A stretch of 64,000 nt of DNA from Cryomorphaceae bacterium (GTDB lineage Bacteria > Bacteroidota > Bacteroidia > Flavobacteriales_D > Parvicellaceae): the NCBI GenBank assembly GCA_905182525.1, contig CAJJBV010000005.1:1-64000 (forward strand), written 5' to 3'. This document shows, piece by piece, positions 29,922 through 40,715 of this stretch. Under the pieces are notes generated by a model. The model saw only the letters and a program-made list of their open reading frames with translations, ran no database searches and had not been told where the DNA came from. Position 1 is the first letter of the stretch. Each line of letters begins with the position of its first letter. Made by a program: the position numbers and the translations under genes.

Positions 29922-30964
29922 ATGAAAAAATTATACACCTTATTAGCATCATTCCTTATAACCTTAGCTCTATTTGCTCAAGCTCCTGAAAAAATGAGTT
30001 ATCAAGCTGTTGTTAGAGATGCAAATAATGCACTGATTATGAATCAAGCAGTAGGTATGAGAATCCAAATTCTTCAAGGTTCCGTTTCTGGTACAACAGT
30101 ATATGAAGAAACTCAAACGCCAACATCAAATGATAATGGGTTAGTCACTTTAGAAATAGGTACAGGAACTATAGTATCTGGTATGTTTGGTACTATAGAT
30201 TGGAGTACAGGTCCGTATTTTATCAAAACAGAAACTGACCCAACTGGAGCTACAAATTATACTATTTCTGGAACAAGTCAATTGATGAGTGTTCCTTACG
30301 CATTATACGCAAAAACGTCTGGAAATGGTGCTGGTCCTCAGGGTCCTGCTGGAATTGATGGACAAGACGGAGCTGTAGGTGCAACAGGACCTGCTGGGGC
30401 AGATGGTATTGACGGACAAGACGGAGCTATCAGGTGCACACAGGACCTGCTGGGGCAGATGGAATTGATGGACAAGACGGAGCTATAGGTGCACAAGGAC
30501 CTGCTGGGGCAGATGGTATTGACGGACAAGATGGAGCTGTAGGTGCTCAAGGACTCTCAGGGACGCCATATGTTGAACCTACATATACAATAGGGATAAG
30601 TACAGATTTAGGAGGCTATATTTTCTGGGTGTCAACAGATGGCAAGCATGGGCTTGTTGCCGAAACTCAAGACCAAGGTCTTTCAACATGGTACAATGCA
30701 CAAAATTTAATTTCTGACCCTGCAAACCACTCTACTAACGGTCAAAAATTTAGAGATTGGCGATTGCCTACAAAGCACGAGCTAAATGAAATGTACCTTT
30801 CAAGTTCAGCAATTGGAAATTTTGGAACCAAAACCTACTGGTCCTCATTTCTTGTTGGAAATGGAAGTGCATGGCGACAAAATTTCTTATCTGGCTTCCA
30901 GTTTTTTGGAACTAATTTTTTGTTAACTGATTTTTTATTTGTTCGATCAGTAAGGGAATTTTAA
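29922..30964 (+). CDS. Collagen-like surface protein with DUF1566-type C-terminus, frameshifted
   Basis: About 347 residues. Signal peptide, then an N-terminal module (MSYQAVVRDANNALI to MSVPYALYAKT). A Gly-x-y region follows, built on the repeated ADGIDGQDGAIGAQGP (30350-30550), then a C-terminal domain with GGYIFWVSTDGKHGLV, FRDWRLPTKHELNEMY and FVRSVREF. The last part is the Lcl/DUF1566-like fold seen at adhesin tips. Two extra bases inside the third Gly-x-y repeat (near 30431 and 30442) break the frame; neighbouring repeats show what the correct sequence should be. The N-terminal module is shared with the large fibre at 31087-37313, making the two genes paralogous at that end. Confidence 0.75.
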
Positions 30965-31086
30965 GTACTTATAGCTATTAAAATTACTGTATCTACTCTT
31001 GGTCCTCAGAAGGGCTTACACTAAACAAAAATTTGATATCTGCAATTGATAAGTCTTGTGTTAAGGGCTAGATGAATAATAATTAA

Positions 31087-34000
31087 TTACATTATAAACC
31101 AGTTGGAACCATCACAAACTACTGTGGTTACTTGGTATTGCGAAGTTAGATTTGAAGTAGCGCTGCCATCAATAGTTTCCGAACCGTTGGCGTCAATTAT
31201 TACAGCAAACGAACCTGCACCATCCGTTCTTTTAACAATATAAGTAAGTCCTGTATTTCCTGATGCTGCTGGCAGATTTAGGGTTACATTATTTGAAGAA
31301 GCATCTGCTAAAATTATATGGTTGGTATTGTCTAACACATCTGAAGCGGCAGTTATTGTTTCTACTGCGCTTGTATATACTGCTTTGGTGGTGGTAACAG
31401 CAGCATTTAACTTTATAATTTCATTATCAAACTCACCGTATATTAGCTCACTGGTTTCTGAATTACCAATTACAAGTTGATTACTTCCTGTTTTAGTTTT
31501 CCCTGCCTGGAACCCCATAAAGACATTTGCATCGCCAGTAATATTACTATTTCCAGCCTGATAACCATAGCAAGTATTATTATCCCCTTCAGTATTACTA
31601 AATAAAGACGCGTATCCTGAAGCTGTATTGTTTATGCCTGTAGTATTATTCTCTAAAGAACGACACCCTGTTGCTGTGTTTTCATTTCCAGTATTGAATT
31701 TTAAAGCGTTATATCCAAGGGCTAAATTCCTGTTTCCACCAACGTTAGTAAATAAAGCCTTGTACCCTAATGCTACGTTAAACTTTCCCGTTATAACTGC
31801 CGTCATAGCCTGATATCCAATTGCTATGTTATCAAATCCAGTAGTACTTTGTTTTAAAGCTTCCTGTCCAATTGCTATGTTACCACTTTTCGCTGTGTTG
31901 GTATATAATGCCATATATCCAATTGCTATGTTGCTGCCTCCATTTATATTGTCATGTAAAGCTTCCCGTCCAATTGCTATGTTGCTGCCTCCATTTATAT
32001 TGTCATGTAAAGCTTGATATCCAGTTGCTACATTATTACCTCCCAATGTGTTACTAAATAAAGCCATGCCTCCTAACCCAACATTATAAGTTCCGCTTAT
32101 ATTTGAATTTAAAGACCTAAAACCAATGGCTGTGTTATTACCCCCTATTGTATTGCTTTTTAAAGCCTCATAACCGACAGCTATATTATTATTAGCTGTT
32201 AAATTGCTATACAAAGATTGATATCCAACGGCTACGTTACCATCTCCAGAAGTGTTAGATCCTAAAGAAAGATGTCCAAATGCTGAATTACTGTTTCCAC
32301 CAACATTATTTGTTAAAACTGAAGTTCCTGTTGCTACGTTATTACTTCCAGTTGTGTTGGATTTTAAGGTTTGGTATCCTGTTGCTACGTTATTATTTCC
32401 AGTTGTGTTGGAAGTTAATGCCTCATAACCTACAGCAACATTGTTGTCACCGCCTTCATTTATCCTTTAAAGTTAAGTTACCTATAGCCACATTGAAATC
32501 ACCAACATCAAATGGACTTGCACCACTATTTGATCCCCATAAAGCTTGGTAACCAATGGCGAGATTATCGCTGTTGTAGCGTCCGAAGAGTATTGCTGCA
32601 TGTCCGATAGCAATATTTCTTTCTCCTGTTGTATTTTTAAATAAAGCTGAACTCCCTAACGCAATGTTGTGGTTTCCAGTTGAGTTGTTAATTAAAGTTT
32701 GTGTACCTATTGCCGTATTATAACCCCCACCTAGGTTATTCTGTAAAGCTTGAGACCCAATGCCAAAATTATTAGCCCCTGTGTTGTTTTTCCACAAAGA
32801 TCGAAATCCTATTGCAACATTGTAATTTCCACTAGTGTTGGCATTTAAAGCGTTAACTCCTAGGGCTGTGCTATGAGCTCCATTTCCACTCACATAAGTA
32901 CCAGATCCTTTACCTACCGTAAGTCCATTTATAGAAGCATCCTTATCTATAGTTACCGTAGTACCATTATTAGATAAATTGGAGGTAGCTGTCCAAGCAC
33001 CAGAAGCGTTGTTATAATACTGTGTTTGGTTAGCTGTTCCAGATGGATTAGACAAGCTGCTTAAGTCTACAGTTTCACTAGTTCCACCTTCAATACCAAT
33101 CGTCAAAGTATTTCCTGATAGTCCAGAACCGGTAATGTTTTGATCGTCTGTTCCTGTCCCGTCTTGTAATCCAGCTAAGTCTACTGTGGTTGATGTTCCG
33201 TCCTCAATATCTATCTGTAAAGAAGTTCCCGTTAATGTAGCACCACTTAAATTTTGATTATCTGTTCCGCTATTATTTAGTGAACTTAAGTCTACAGTTT
33301 CACTAGTTCCACCTTCTATACCAATAGTCAAAGTATTTCCTGACAGTCCAGAACCGGTAATATTTTGATCGTCTGTTCCTGTCCCGTCTTGTAATCCTGA
33401 TAAATCTACTGTGGTTGATGTTCCGTCCTCAATATCTATCTGTAAAGAAGTTCCTGTTAATGTAGCACCACTTAAATTTTGATTATCTGTTCCGCTATTA
33501 TTTAGTGAACTTAAGTCTACAGTTTCACTAGTTCCACCTTCTATACCAATAGTCAAAGTATTTCCTGACAGTCCAGAACCGGTAATATTTTGATCGTCTG
33601 TTCCTGTTCCGTCTTGTAATCCTGATAAGTCTACTGTGGTTGATGTTCCGTCCTCAATATCTATCTGTAAAGAAGTTCCCGTTAATGTAGCACCACTTAA
33701 ATTTTGATTATCTGTTCCGCTATTATTTAGTGAACTTAAGTCTACAGTTTCATTAGTTCCACCTTCTATACCAATAGTCAAAGTATTTCCTGACAGTCCA
33801 GAACCGGTAATATTTTGATCGTCTGTTCCTGTTCCGTCTTGTAATCCTGATAAGTCTACTGTGGTTGATGTTCCGTCCTCAATATCTATCTGTAAAGAAG
33901 TTCCTGTTAATGTAGCACCACTTAAATTTTGATTATCTGTTCCGCTATTATTTAGTGAACTTAAGTCTACAGTTTCACTAGTTCCACCTTCTATACCAAT

Positions 34001-37000
34001 AGTCAAAGTATTTCCTGACAGTCCAGAACCGGTAATATTTTGATCGTCTGTTCCTGTTCCGTCTTGTAATCCAGCTAAATCTACTGTGGTTGATGTTCCG
34101 TCCTCAATATCTATCTGTAAAGAAGTTCCTGTTAATGTAGCACCACTTAAATTTTGATTATCTGTTCCGCTATTATTTAGTGAACTTAAGTCTACAGTTT
34201 CACTAGTTCCACCTTCTATACCAATAGTCAAAGTATTTCCTGACAGTCCAGAACCGGTAATATTTTGATCGTCTGTTCCTGTTCCATCTTGTAATCCTGA
34301 TAAATCTACTGTGGTTGATGTTCCGTCCTCAATATCTATCTGTAAAGAAGTTCCCGTTAATGTAGCACCACTTAAATTTTGATTATCTGTTCCGCTATTA
34401 TTTAGTGAACTTAAGTCTACAGTTTCATTAGCTCCCCCTTCTATACCAATAGTCAAAGTATTTCCTGACAGTCCAGAACCGGTAATATTCTGATCGTCTG
34501 TTCCGCTATTATTTAGTGAACTTAAGTCTACAGTTTCATTAGTTCCACCTTCTATACCAATAGTTAAAGTATTTCCTGATAGTCCAGAACCGGTAATATT
34601 TTGATCGTCTGTTCCTGTTCCATCTTGTAATCCTGATAAATCTACTGTGGTTGATGTTCCGTCCTCAATATCTATCTGTAAAGAAGTTCCCGTTAATGTA
34701 GCACCACTTAAATTTTGATTATCTGTTCCGCTATTATTTAGTGAACTTAAGTCTACAGTTTCATTAGTTCCACCTTCTATACCAATAGTCAAAGTATTTC
34801 CTGACAGTCCAGAACCGGTAATATTTTGATCGTCTGTTCCTGTTCCATCTTGTAATCCTGATAAGTCTACTGTGGTTGATGTTCCGTCCTCAATATCTAT
34901 CTGTAAAGAAGTTCCCGTTAATGTAGCACCACTTAAATTTTGATTATCTGTTCCGCTATTATTTAGTGAACTTAAGTCTACAGTTTCATTAGTTCCACCT
35001 TCTATACCAATAGTCAAAGTATTTCCTGACAGTCCAGAACCGGTAATATTTTGATCGTCTGTTCCTGTCCCGTCTTGTAATCCAGCTAAGTCTACTGTGG
35101 TTGATGTTCCGTCCTCAATATCTATCTGTAAAGAAGTTCCTGTTAATGTAGCACCACTTAAATTTTGATTATCTGTTCCGCTATTATTTAGTGAACTTAA
35201 GTCTACAGTTTCATTAGTTCCACCTTCTATACCAATAGTCAAAGTATTTCCTGACAGTCCAGAACCGGTAATATTTTGATCGTCTGTTCCTGTCCCGTCT
35301 TGTAATCCTGATAAATCTACTGTGGTTGATGTTCCGTCCTCAATATCTATCTGTAATGAAGTTCCTGTTAATGTAGCACCACTTAAATTTTGATTATCTG
35401 TTCCGCTATTATTTAGTGAACTTAAGTCTACAGTTTCATTAGCTCCACCTTCTATACCAATAGTCAAAGTGTTTCCTGACAGTCCAGAACCGGTAATGTT
35501 CTGATCGTCTGTTCCTGTTCCAGTTAATGAAGATATAGTCTACTGTTTGTGTTCCTCCTGCATCTGTTATCTCTAAATTAGTTCCCTCGACAATGATGTA
35601 TTATAATCATTAGATGGATCGTTATCTGCTCATCACTCCGTCTTGTAATGTGAAGTCTACAGTTTCACTAGTTCCACCTTCTATACCAATGTAAAGTTTT
35701 CCTGAAGTCCAGAACCGGTAATTTTTGATCGTCTGTTCCTGTTCCATCTTGTAATCCAGCTAAGTCTACTGTGGTTGATGTTCCGTCCTCAATATCTATC
35801 TGTAAAGAAGTTCCCGTTAATGTAGCACCACTTAAATTTTGATTATCTGTTCCGCTATTATTTAGTGAACTTAAGTCTACAGTTTCACTAGTTCCACCTT
35901 CTAATACCAATAGTCAAAGTATTTCCTGCATGTCCACGATAGACGCTGTTCCGTTCCTGTAGATCCAGTACTGTTCCTGTTCCGTCCTGTAAATCACTGT
36001 AAGTAGTTCCATCGTCGTAAGTTAGAAGTAAAGGTTCCGTTCCTCATATGTCTATCGTGTAGAAGCTAAGTTCCAGTTACCTGTAACACCAGTTGGGCCT
36101 GTAGCTCCAGTATTTCTGTTGATCCAGTTCAGTATCACAGTGTAAATGTAAGTCCATCGTCGTAAGTTAACGTAGTTCCATTCCCTTCTCTACCAATGGT
36201 AAAGTCTATTCCTGTACCAGAACTCCAGTTGACCTGTAGCACCAGTATTTCCTGTTGATCCTGTAAGATCGCAGTGGTGAACGTAGTTCCATCATCGTAA
36301 GTTAAAGTAAAGGTTCCGTTTCCATTATCTACCGTAGAAGCTATTCCGTTTCCTGTAGCACCAGTATTTCCTGTTGGTCCTGTAAGATCGGCAGTGGTGA
36401 ACGTAGTTCCATCGTCGTAAGTTAAAGTAAAGGTTCCGTTCCCATTGTCTACGCTAGAAGCTATTCCATTACCAGCAACACCAGTTGGGCCTGTAGCTCC
36501 AGTAATTCCTGTTGGTCCAGTCAGATCAGCAGTAGTAAAAGTAGTACCATCGTCGTAAGTTAAAGTAAAAGTTCCATTCCCATTGTCTACGGTAGAAGCT
36601 ATTCCATTACCAGCAACACCAGTTGGGCCTGTAGCACCAGTATTTCCTGTTGGTCCTGTAAGATCAGCAGTGGTGAACGTAGTTCCATCATCGTAAGTTA
36701 AAGTAAAGGTTCCGTTTCCATTATCTACCGTAGAAGCTATTCCATTTCCATCAGTTCCATTGGTCCCATTGACTCCGTTAGTTCCAGCAACTCCAGTTGA
36801 CCCTGCTGGTCCTGCTGGTCCTGCTAAAGTAGACACATCTACAGTTTGAGTTCCTCCTGCGTCTGTTATCTCTAAATTAGTTCCATTTAATACAAATGAT
36901 GTATTGTACTCATTCGTTGGATCTGCATCAGCATCTTCACCATAAACTGCATACATCGCAATTGGAACTGCCAAAATTTCACTATAATTTAGGACATCTC

Positions 37001-37313
37001 CATCTACTTCCACTTCTAAAAAATATGGAGGATTAGACCAGTCAATTGCATTAAAAGTTATTGAATCAGCTTCTCCAATATTAAGATTTATCAATCCCAG
37101 AAAGTTCGTTTCATATCCAAAGTAATTTTCTTCATATATAGGATTGCCATTTGTGCTGTTTTGATAAATATTAATTACAATGTCTACTTCCATATTGGTT
37201 ATTGGGCTTCCAGTGTTATCTCTTAATATGCTATTAAAACTAAAGCCGTGACTCTGAGACAATGCAACGTTATTAATACAAATAAATAGTATTAGATAAA
37301 TTATTTTTTTCAT
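31087..37313 (-). CDS. Very large repeat-built surface fibre protein, frameshifted
   Basis: About 2,070 codons from the start at 37313. In order: a signal peptide and the N-terminal module shared with the 29922 protein; a Gly-rich collagen-like and GTFTLTYDDGTTF repeat zone; a long array of 75-residue beta repeats; 17-residue YadA/Hia-head-like repeats (NIAIGYEALKSNTIGGN type); and a C-terminal capping domain (YIVKRTDGAGSFAVI to CDGSNWFIM) like those ending phage-tail-fibre-like proteins. There is no YadA membrane anchor and no T9SS sorting domain. The frame breaks at about 32456 and repeatedly between 35500 and 36260. It overlaps the stop of the PorP-OmpA gene (ATGA), so its export may depend on that neighbour. 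Confidence 0.75.
31470..32890 (-). repeat. YadA-head-like 51-bp coding repeats
   Basis: Around two dozen degenerate 17-residue units with consensus NxAIGxxALxxNTTGGN. This is the left-handed beta-roll type of repeat found in trimeric autotransporter heads, here near the C-terminus of the fibre. Two adjacent units at 31940-32020 are nearly identical at DNA level, indicating recent duplication. Confidence 0.8.
33061..35520 (-). repeat. Tandem 225-bp coding repeat array in the fibre gene
   Basis: About eleven near-identical 225-base units, each encoding two related half-units of 37 and 38 residues (one containing LSGNTLTIGIEGG, the other LTGTSLQIDIEDG). Differences are mostly silent or at a few residues (Ser/Asn/Ala before ETVDL). 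At about 34510 one second-half unit is missing, joining two first halves: an internal deletion by unequal exchange. Between 35540 and 35930 the array continues in broken form. Confidence 0.9.
36250..36840 (-). repeat. Collagen-like/beta repeats, 120-138 bp
   Basis: Four units each encoding NGNGTFTLTYDDGTTFTTA followed by a Gly-Pro-Thr-rich linker of variable length (TGPTGNTGATG, sometimes with GPTGVA). They form the N-terminal stalk of the fibre protein. Units differ by a few silent bases. A damaged fifth and sixth unit can be traced to about 35980. Confidence 0.75.
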
Positions 37314-39211
37314 TCTTTTTTCTTTAAATAAATTATGTATATTTCAGTTCTTCTATTTAATGCTCTACCCGTTGGATTAGCATTGGAGGCAATAGGTTTA
37401 ACTTCCCCTATCCCTTTTGCAGTTAATCTTGATTTATCTATTCCTTTTGTTATGAAATAATTTAATACTGTATTTGCCCTTTGTTGAGAAAGAATTAAAT
37501 TGTAATCCTCAGAACCAACATTATCTGTATGACCTTCAATAATTACAGAAATATTTTCTTGTACTTCAATAGACTCTATCAATGAGTCCAGAAAATATTT
37601 ATAGCTTGAACTAATAGAATATTTGTCAAAATAAAATTCAACATTTTTAACTGATTGATATTTATTTTTTTTATCAATATTGAGATTAACTTTTTTAAAG
37701 TATTTCTCAAAAACACTACTATCTAAAATAGTGTTGTTAGTGCTTGTTTTCTGAATCTTAGAAGAGTCTTCTAGTATAAACTCTTCACGCTGTATTTTTC
37801 TGTCCTCTAAAGTTTTTTCTACTTTTATTAAGCTGGCCACTACTTTTTTAGAGACCCCTGCTTCAATTATGTTAATCTCTATAAAATCAACATCTGTCTC
37901 ATCGGGCATATTCTTCAATTTATAATAATATTCTCCGGTGTTTGGTATATTACTAAAGGTGAAATCGTCTTCAATTTTCACGGCTGTAGATAGTATATTT
38001 CCGTCCGCATCAACCATAATTAAATTAACCCTATTTAACTGTTCCGTAGTTAACTTTTCAAATTTAAAAATAGAATTTTCTTGCTCTTTTTCAGAACTAA
38101 GCGAAAGATCACCAAAGTTTACGATAGGAACTAAATCAAGAGAATTCTTAATATTAATAGAGTCTAGTTCCGAGGCTTCTAATACTTTTTCATCTTTTCC
38201 CAAGACATTATCTAATTTGGTATTTTGATAAATAAAATTTATCTTTTCTTCATCTAATGGATGTTGAATATCTAGTTCTATGAATCTGTTTATCTTACGC
38301 TTTTCAAGCCTATACCCAACTGTTAATTCGTGGGTAGGAAATGAAATGTTTTTTGAAATTTCATAATTGTAATATGTACAGAATTTTTTGAATTCATACC
38401 CTAATATAAAGGCTAAGGTCAAGTTTCTGTAATTCGGATGATTTTCACTGGCCTCTAAATTGGTAGCGTAATTTCTATTTGCCAGGCCAAAAGTGAAAGT
38501 TTCGTTGAAATTTGCCAATAAAGCAAATGATCTTAAAAAGAAATCTCGGGTTAGAAAATTAAATAATATGTTAGGAGTTAAAGAAATCTTCTCATTGAGT
38601 TGAAAAGAATAACTAGAAATTAAATAATATTGTCTCCCATTTTTAAAAGATTTTGGGAGTTGATTTTTACTGATTTCTAAGTTTGAGTTATTCAAATACA
38701 AAGATGAAATACCTATTTCAAAGTTCTTGCTAGTATAATTAACCCCAAATGAACCATCTAAAATAATTTCGTTTGAACTTGTACTAAAAATATTATCGTT
38801 AGGGATTGCTGTCCTTACATTGGAAAAATCTGAAGTTTTCTGACTTGCTAAAATTCCAAGGCCAAGAGACAATTTATTTTTCTTATTAAAAACGATTTGT
38901 TTTGAATAATTGAAATTTAATTGATCTTCTTTAAATGCCCCCCCCTGGTTGTTTTGAGCAAATAAAATACTAAATCCATCATTATAGTTAGTAGAAAACT
39001 CAAATCCTGCAGTAATTTTTGTTGGAGAATTTTCAAAACCAGCCCACTGGTCAATGTAGTTGATGTATAGTGGATTATTAGATTCCCCACCAGAGAGGGA
39101 TGGATTATAAAAATAATCAAACAAATAGTATTGATTATTTGTAATAGTTTGTTGTGAAAAACCAATGGTATTAACAAATAAAAATAATATGTGAAGTTTT
39201 ATTTTATTCAT
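37310..39211 (-). CDS. PorP/SprF-family outer-membrane protein fused to a C-terminal OmpA domain
   Basis: 633 residues, intact. After the signal peptide, residues 20-300 match the PorP/SprF family (YYLFDYFYNPSLSGG, YINYIDQWAGFENSPTKI), beta-barrel proteins associated with the T9SS. A middle region (about 330-500) is followed by an OmpA-like peptidoglycan-binding domain with IIEGHTDNVGSEDYN, LSQQRANTVLNYF and NRRTEIYI. SprF-type proteins are paired with type B T9SS cargo, and here two such cargo genes lie directly upstream, one of them overlapping. It would dock cargo at the outer membrane while fixed to the cell wall. Its stop overlaps the start of the giant fibre. Confidence 0.88.
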   Translation of the reverse strand: MNKIKLHILFLFVNTIGFSQQTITNNQYYLFDYFYNPSLSGGESNNPLYINYIDQWAGFENSPTKITAGFEFSTNYNDGFSILFAQNNQGGAFKEDQLNFNYSKQIVFNKKNKLSLGLGILASQKTSDFSNVRTAIPNDNIFSTSSNEIILDGSFGVNYTSKNFEIGISSLYLNNSNLEISKNQLPKSFKNGRQYYLISSYSFQLNEKISLTPNILFNFLTRDFFLRSFALLANFNETFTFGLANRNYATNLEASENHPNYRNLTLAFILGYEFKKFCTYYNYEISKNISFPTHELTVGYRLEKRKINRFIELDIQHPLDEEKINFIYQNTKLDNVLGKDEKVLEASELDSINIKNSLDLVPIVNFGDLSLSSEKEQENSIFKFEKLTTEQLNRVNLIMVDADGNILSTAVKIEDDFTFSNIPNTGEYYYKLKNMPDETDVDFIEINIIEAGVSKKVVASLIKVEKTLEDRKIQREEFILEDSSKIQKTSTNNTILDSSVFEKYFKKVNLNIDKKNKYQSVKNVEFYFDKYSISSSYKYFLDSLIESIEVQENISVIIEGHTDNVGSEDYNLILSQQRANTVLNYFITKGIDKSRLTAKGIGEVKPIASNANPTGRALNRRTEIYIIYLKKKE

Positions 39212-39711
39212 TAATAATTTACAGTTAAAGCTCCTGAGTAAGTTTGATTTCCGGATACAAAGACAAAATAATAATCAGAACGAGGCACCAAGGATCCATT
39301 GAACATTCCATCCCAATTAATGTTATTTGGATATTCTTCAGCATATAAAATACCACCCCATTTATTAAAAACGGTAACCTTATAATTTTGCGTTTTATCC
39401 AGTACATCAATTACCCAACTATCATTTAAATTATCCTCATTTGGTGAAAACCCGTTTGGAATAAACAAAGGCATTTCTACAAACTCTTCTGTTTGAAGAA
39501 TACCTGGGAAAATCTTATTATTAGAACTATTTGTCGTATTAGAGAGAAGAAAGTTTAATCGATAGGTAAAGTTATCCAGTCCGATTTTTTCATCATTGAA
39601 AGTTGAACTAAATGTAGATTGGGTTAATGTATTTTGACATAAAGTAACTTTTTGAAAAAAAACAAAGAATAAAAAAAATGTTGTTATATGTTTAACCAAA
39701 TTTAAATTCAT
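39211..39711 (-). CDS. Minimal T9SS type B sorting-domain protein (paralogue A)
   Basis: 166 residues: signal peptide, about 60 residues of small conserved domain (TLTQSTFSSTFNDEKIG), then a gliding-motility-associated type B C-terminal domain (IPNGFSPNEDNLNDSW, VTVFNKWGGILY, INWDGMFNG). There is almost no other cargo, so it is nearly a bare sorting domain. It is 1-base adjacent to the PorP-OmpA gene. The N-terminal part is shared with the protein at 40032, and the two promoters share a 49-base element. Confidence 0.82.
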   Translation of the reverse strand: MNLNLVKHITTFFLFFVFFQKVTLCQNTLTQSTFSSTFNDEKIGLDNFTYRLNFLLSNTTNSSNNKIFPGILQTEEFVEMPLFIPNGFSPNEDNLNDSWVIDVLDKTQNYKVTVFNKWGGILYAEEYPNNINWDGMFNGSLVPRSDYYFVFVSGNQTYSGALTVNY

Positions 39712-39780
39712 AATAAACTTAAATTAATGAGTTGTTTTATTTATAATAATATCTTACCTCAGTTTTGAATAATACATAAT

Positions 39781-39829
39781 TACAATTATTTATTTGTGCG
39801 GATAAATATTTTTTTTTTTTAAAAACATC
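39781..39829 (-). promoter_or_regulatory. 49-bp element shared with 40602-40650 (copy A)
   Basis: The same length and nearly the same sequence as the element before the paralogous gene. Shared cores are ACAATTATTTATTT and CGGATAAATATTTTTTTT, ending AAAACATC; the two differ at about five positions. It is 70 bases upstream of the start at 39711. A promoter plus regulator site is the natural reading. Confidence 0.65.
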
Positions 39830-40031
39830 AATTTCCAAAAAAAAACATCTTATGATCGGTTATATATCTTAATTTAAAAAGTATAAGTGATATATTTTAA
39901 ATATAAATCATTTAAAATCCGAAAAACAAAGAGTAGTAGATAGAATTTCTTTATTCGCTTTAGTACAAATAGGCATATAAAAATGAAAAACTAATGTAAA
40001 ATAAGAAATACCATAAAAATAGTTAGTTTGT

Positions 40032-40562
40032 TTACCTAACCAAAGCAACGGTGCCGCTCTTAATTAATTTTTTGTCTTCACCATATTTACTTGTTTTAAT
40101 TCTATAAACATAGGTTCCTGTAGGTAAATTTTTGCCCTTAAAAGTCCCGTCCCATCCTTCGTTTAATTGGTAGGATTTATAAACCATTTGCCCCCACCTG
40201 GTATAAATTTCAATTTTAAAATCTGACATACCTTGACCATAAACCTTAAATAAATCATTTACTCCGTCCCCATCAGGACTAAAAGCAGTAGGTGAGTATA
40301 ATGAATAGGAGTTTTCTTCAACAACAGGATTTAAAATGCTTGGTTGAAGTAACCCTGGAAAAATATAATTATTAGAATTAAGATTGGAATAAGTTAAAAG
40401 AAAATTAATTCTATAAGTGTAATTATTCTGACCAATTTGCTCGTCATTATAAGTAGAACTAAAACTAGTTTGAGTTAAAATGTTTTGACCTAAAAAAACT
40501 TTTTTAAAGAAAATTAAAGAGATGAAAACTACTGTTATATATTTAAACCAATTGACTTCCAT
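40032..40562 (-). CDS. Minimal T9SS type B sorting-domain protein (paralogue B)
   Basis: 176 residues from the Met at 40562. This start is chosen over an upstream ATG at 40598 because it aligns with paralogue A (MEVNWFKYITVVF against MNLNLVKHITTFF) and keeps the shared 49-base element outside the gene. After the signal peptide come LTQTSFSSTYNDEQIGQ and a type B sorting domain (YSPTAFSPDGDGVNDLFKVY, IEIYTRWGQMVY, EGWDGTFKGKNLPTGTYVY). Only the C-terminal half differs much from paralogue A. It is monocistronic, with a separate promoter from the A-PorP-fibre operon. Confidence 0.82.
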   Translation of the reverse strand: MEVNWFKYITVVFISLIFFKKVFLGQNILTQTSFSSTYNDEQIGQNNYTYRINFLLTYSNLNSNNYIFPGLLQPSILNPVVEENSYSLYSPTAFSPDGDGVNDLFKVYGQGMSDFKIEIYTRWGQMVYKSYQLNEGWDGTFKGKNLPTGTYVYRIKTSKYGEDKKLIKSGTVALVR

Positions 40563-40601
40563 GAAAAAACTTAAATTCACATTGTATTTATAATGCATAT
40601 A

Positions 40602-40650
40602 TACAATTATTTATTTCTTCGGATAAATATTTTTTTTTAAAAAAAACATC
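40602..40650 (-). promoter_or_regulatory. 49-bp element shared with 39781-39829 (copy B)
   Basis: Copy B ends 40 bases before the start at 40562. Both copies have the same internal order: a T/A-rich box, CGGATAAATAT, a long T run and ACATC. A looser version may exist before the regulator gene at 42325-42383. Equal length and high identity in fast-evolving intergenic DNA suggest conserved function or recent duplication with the gene. Confidence 0.65.
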
Positions 40651-40715
40651 CTTTGTTTAAAGGACCTATCATTAGTTGTGAAATATTTCAATTCAAACCA
40701 TTAAGAACTATCTCT

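Noticed and set aside
30338-30550. Opposite-strand open frame across the collagen-like repeats
   Set aside because: A shadow of the Gly-x-y coding repeat; no start context or homologue.
31628-32552. Several plus-strand open frames opposite the fibre gene
   Set aside because: They are produced by the repeat composition of the minus-strand gene.
33061-35520. Regular repeats that might be read as a CRISPR array
   Set aside because: The unit is 225 bases, in frame and protein-coding, without spacers or cas genes.
40563-40598. Upstream ATG adding 12 residues to paralogue B
   Set aside because: The extension has no counterpart in paralogue A, precedes the signal peptide and runs up to the conserved 49-bp element.
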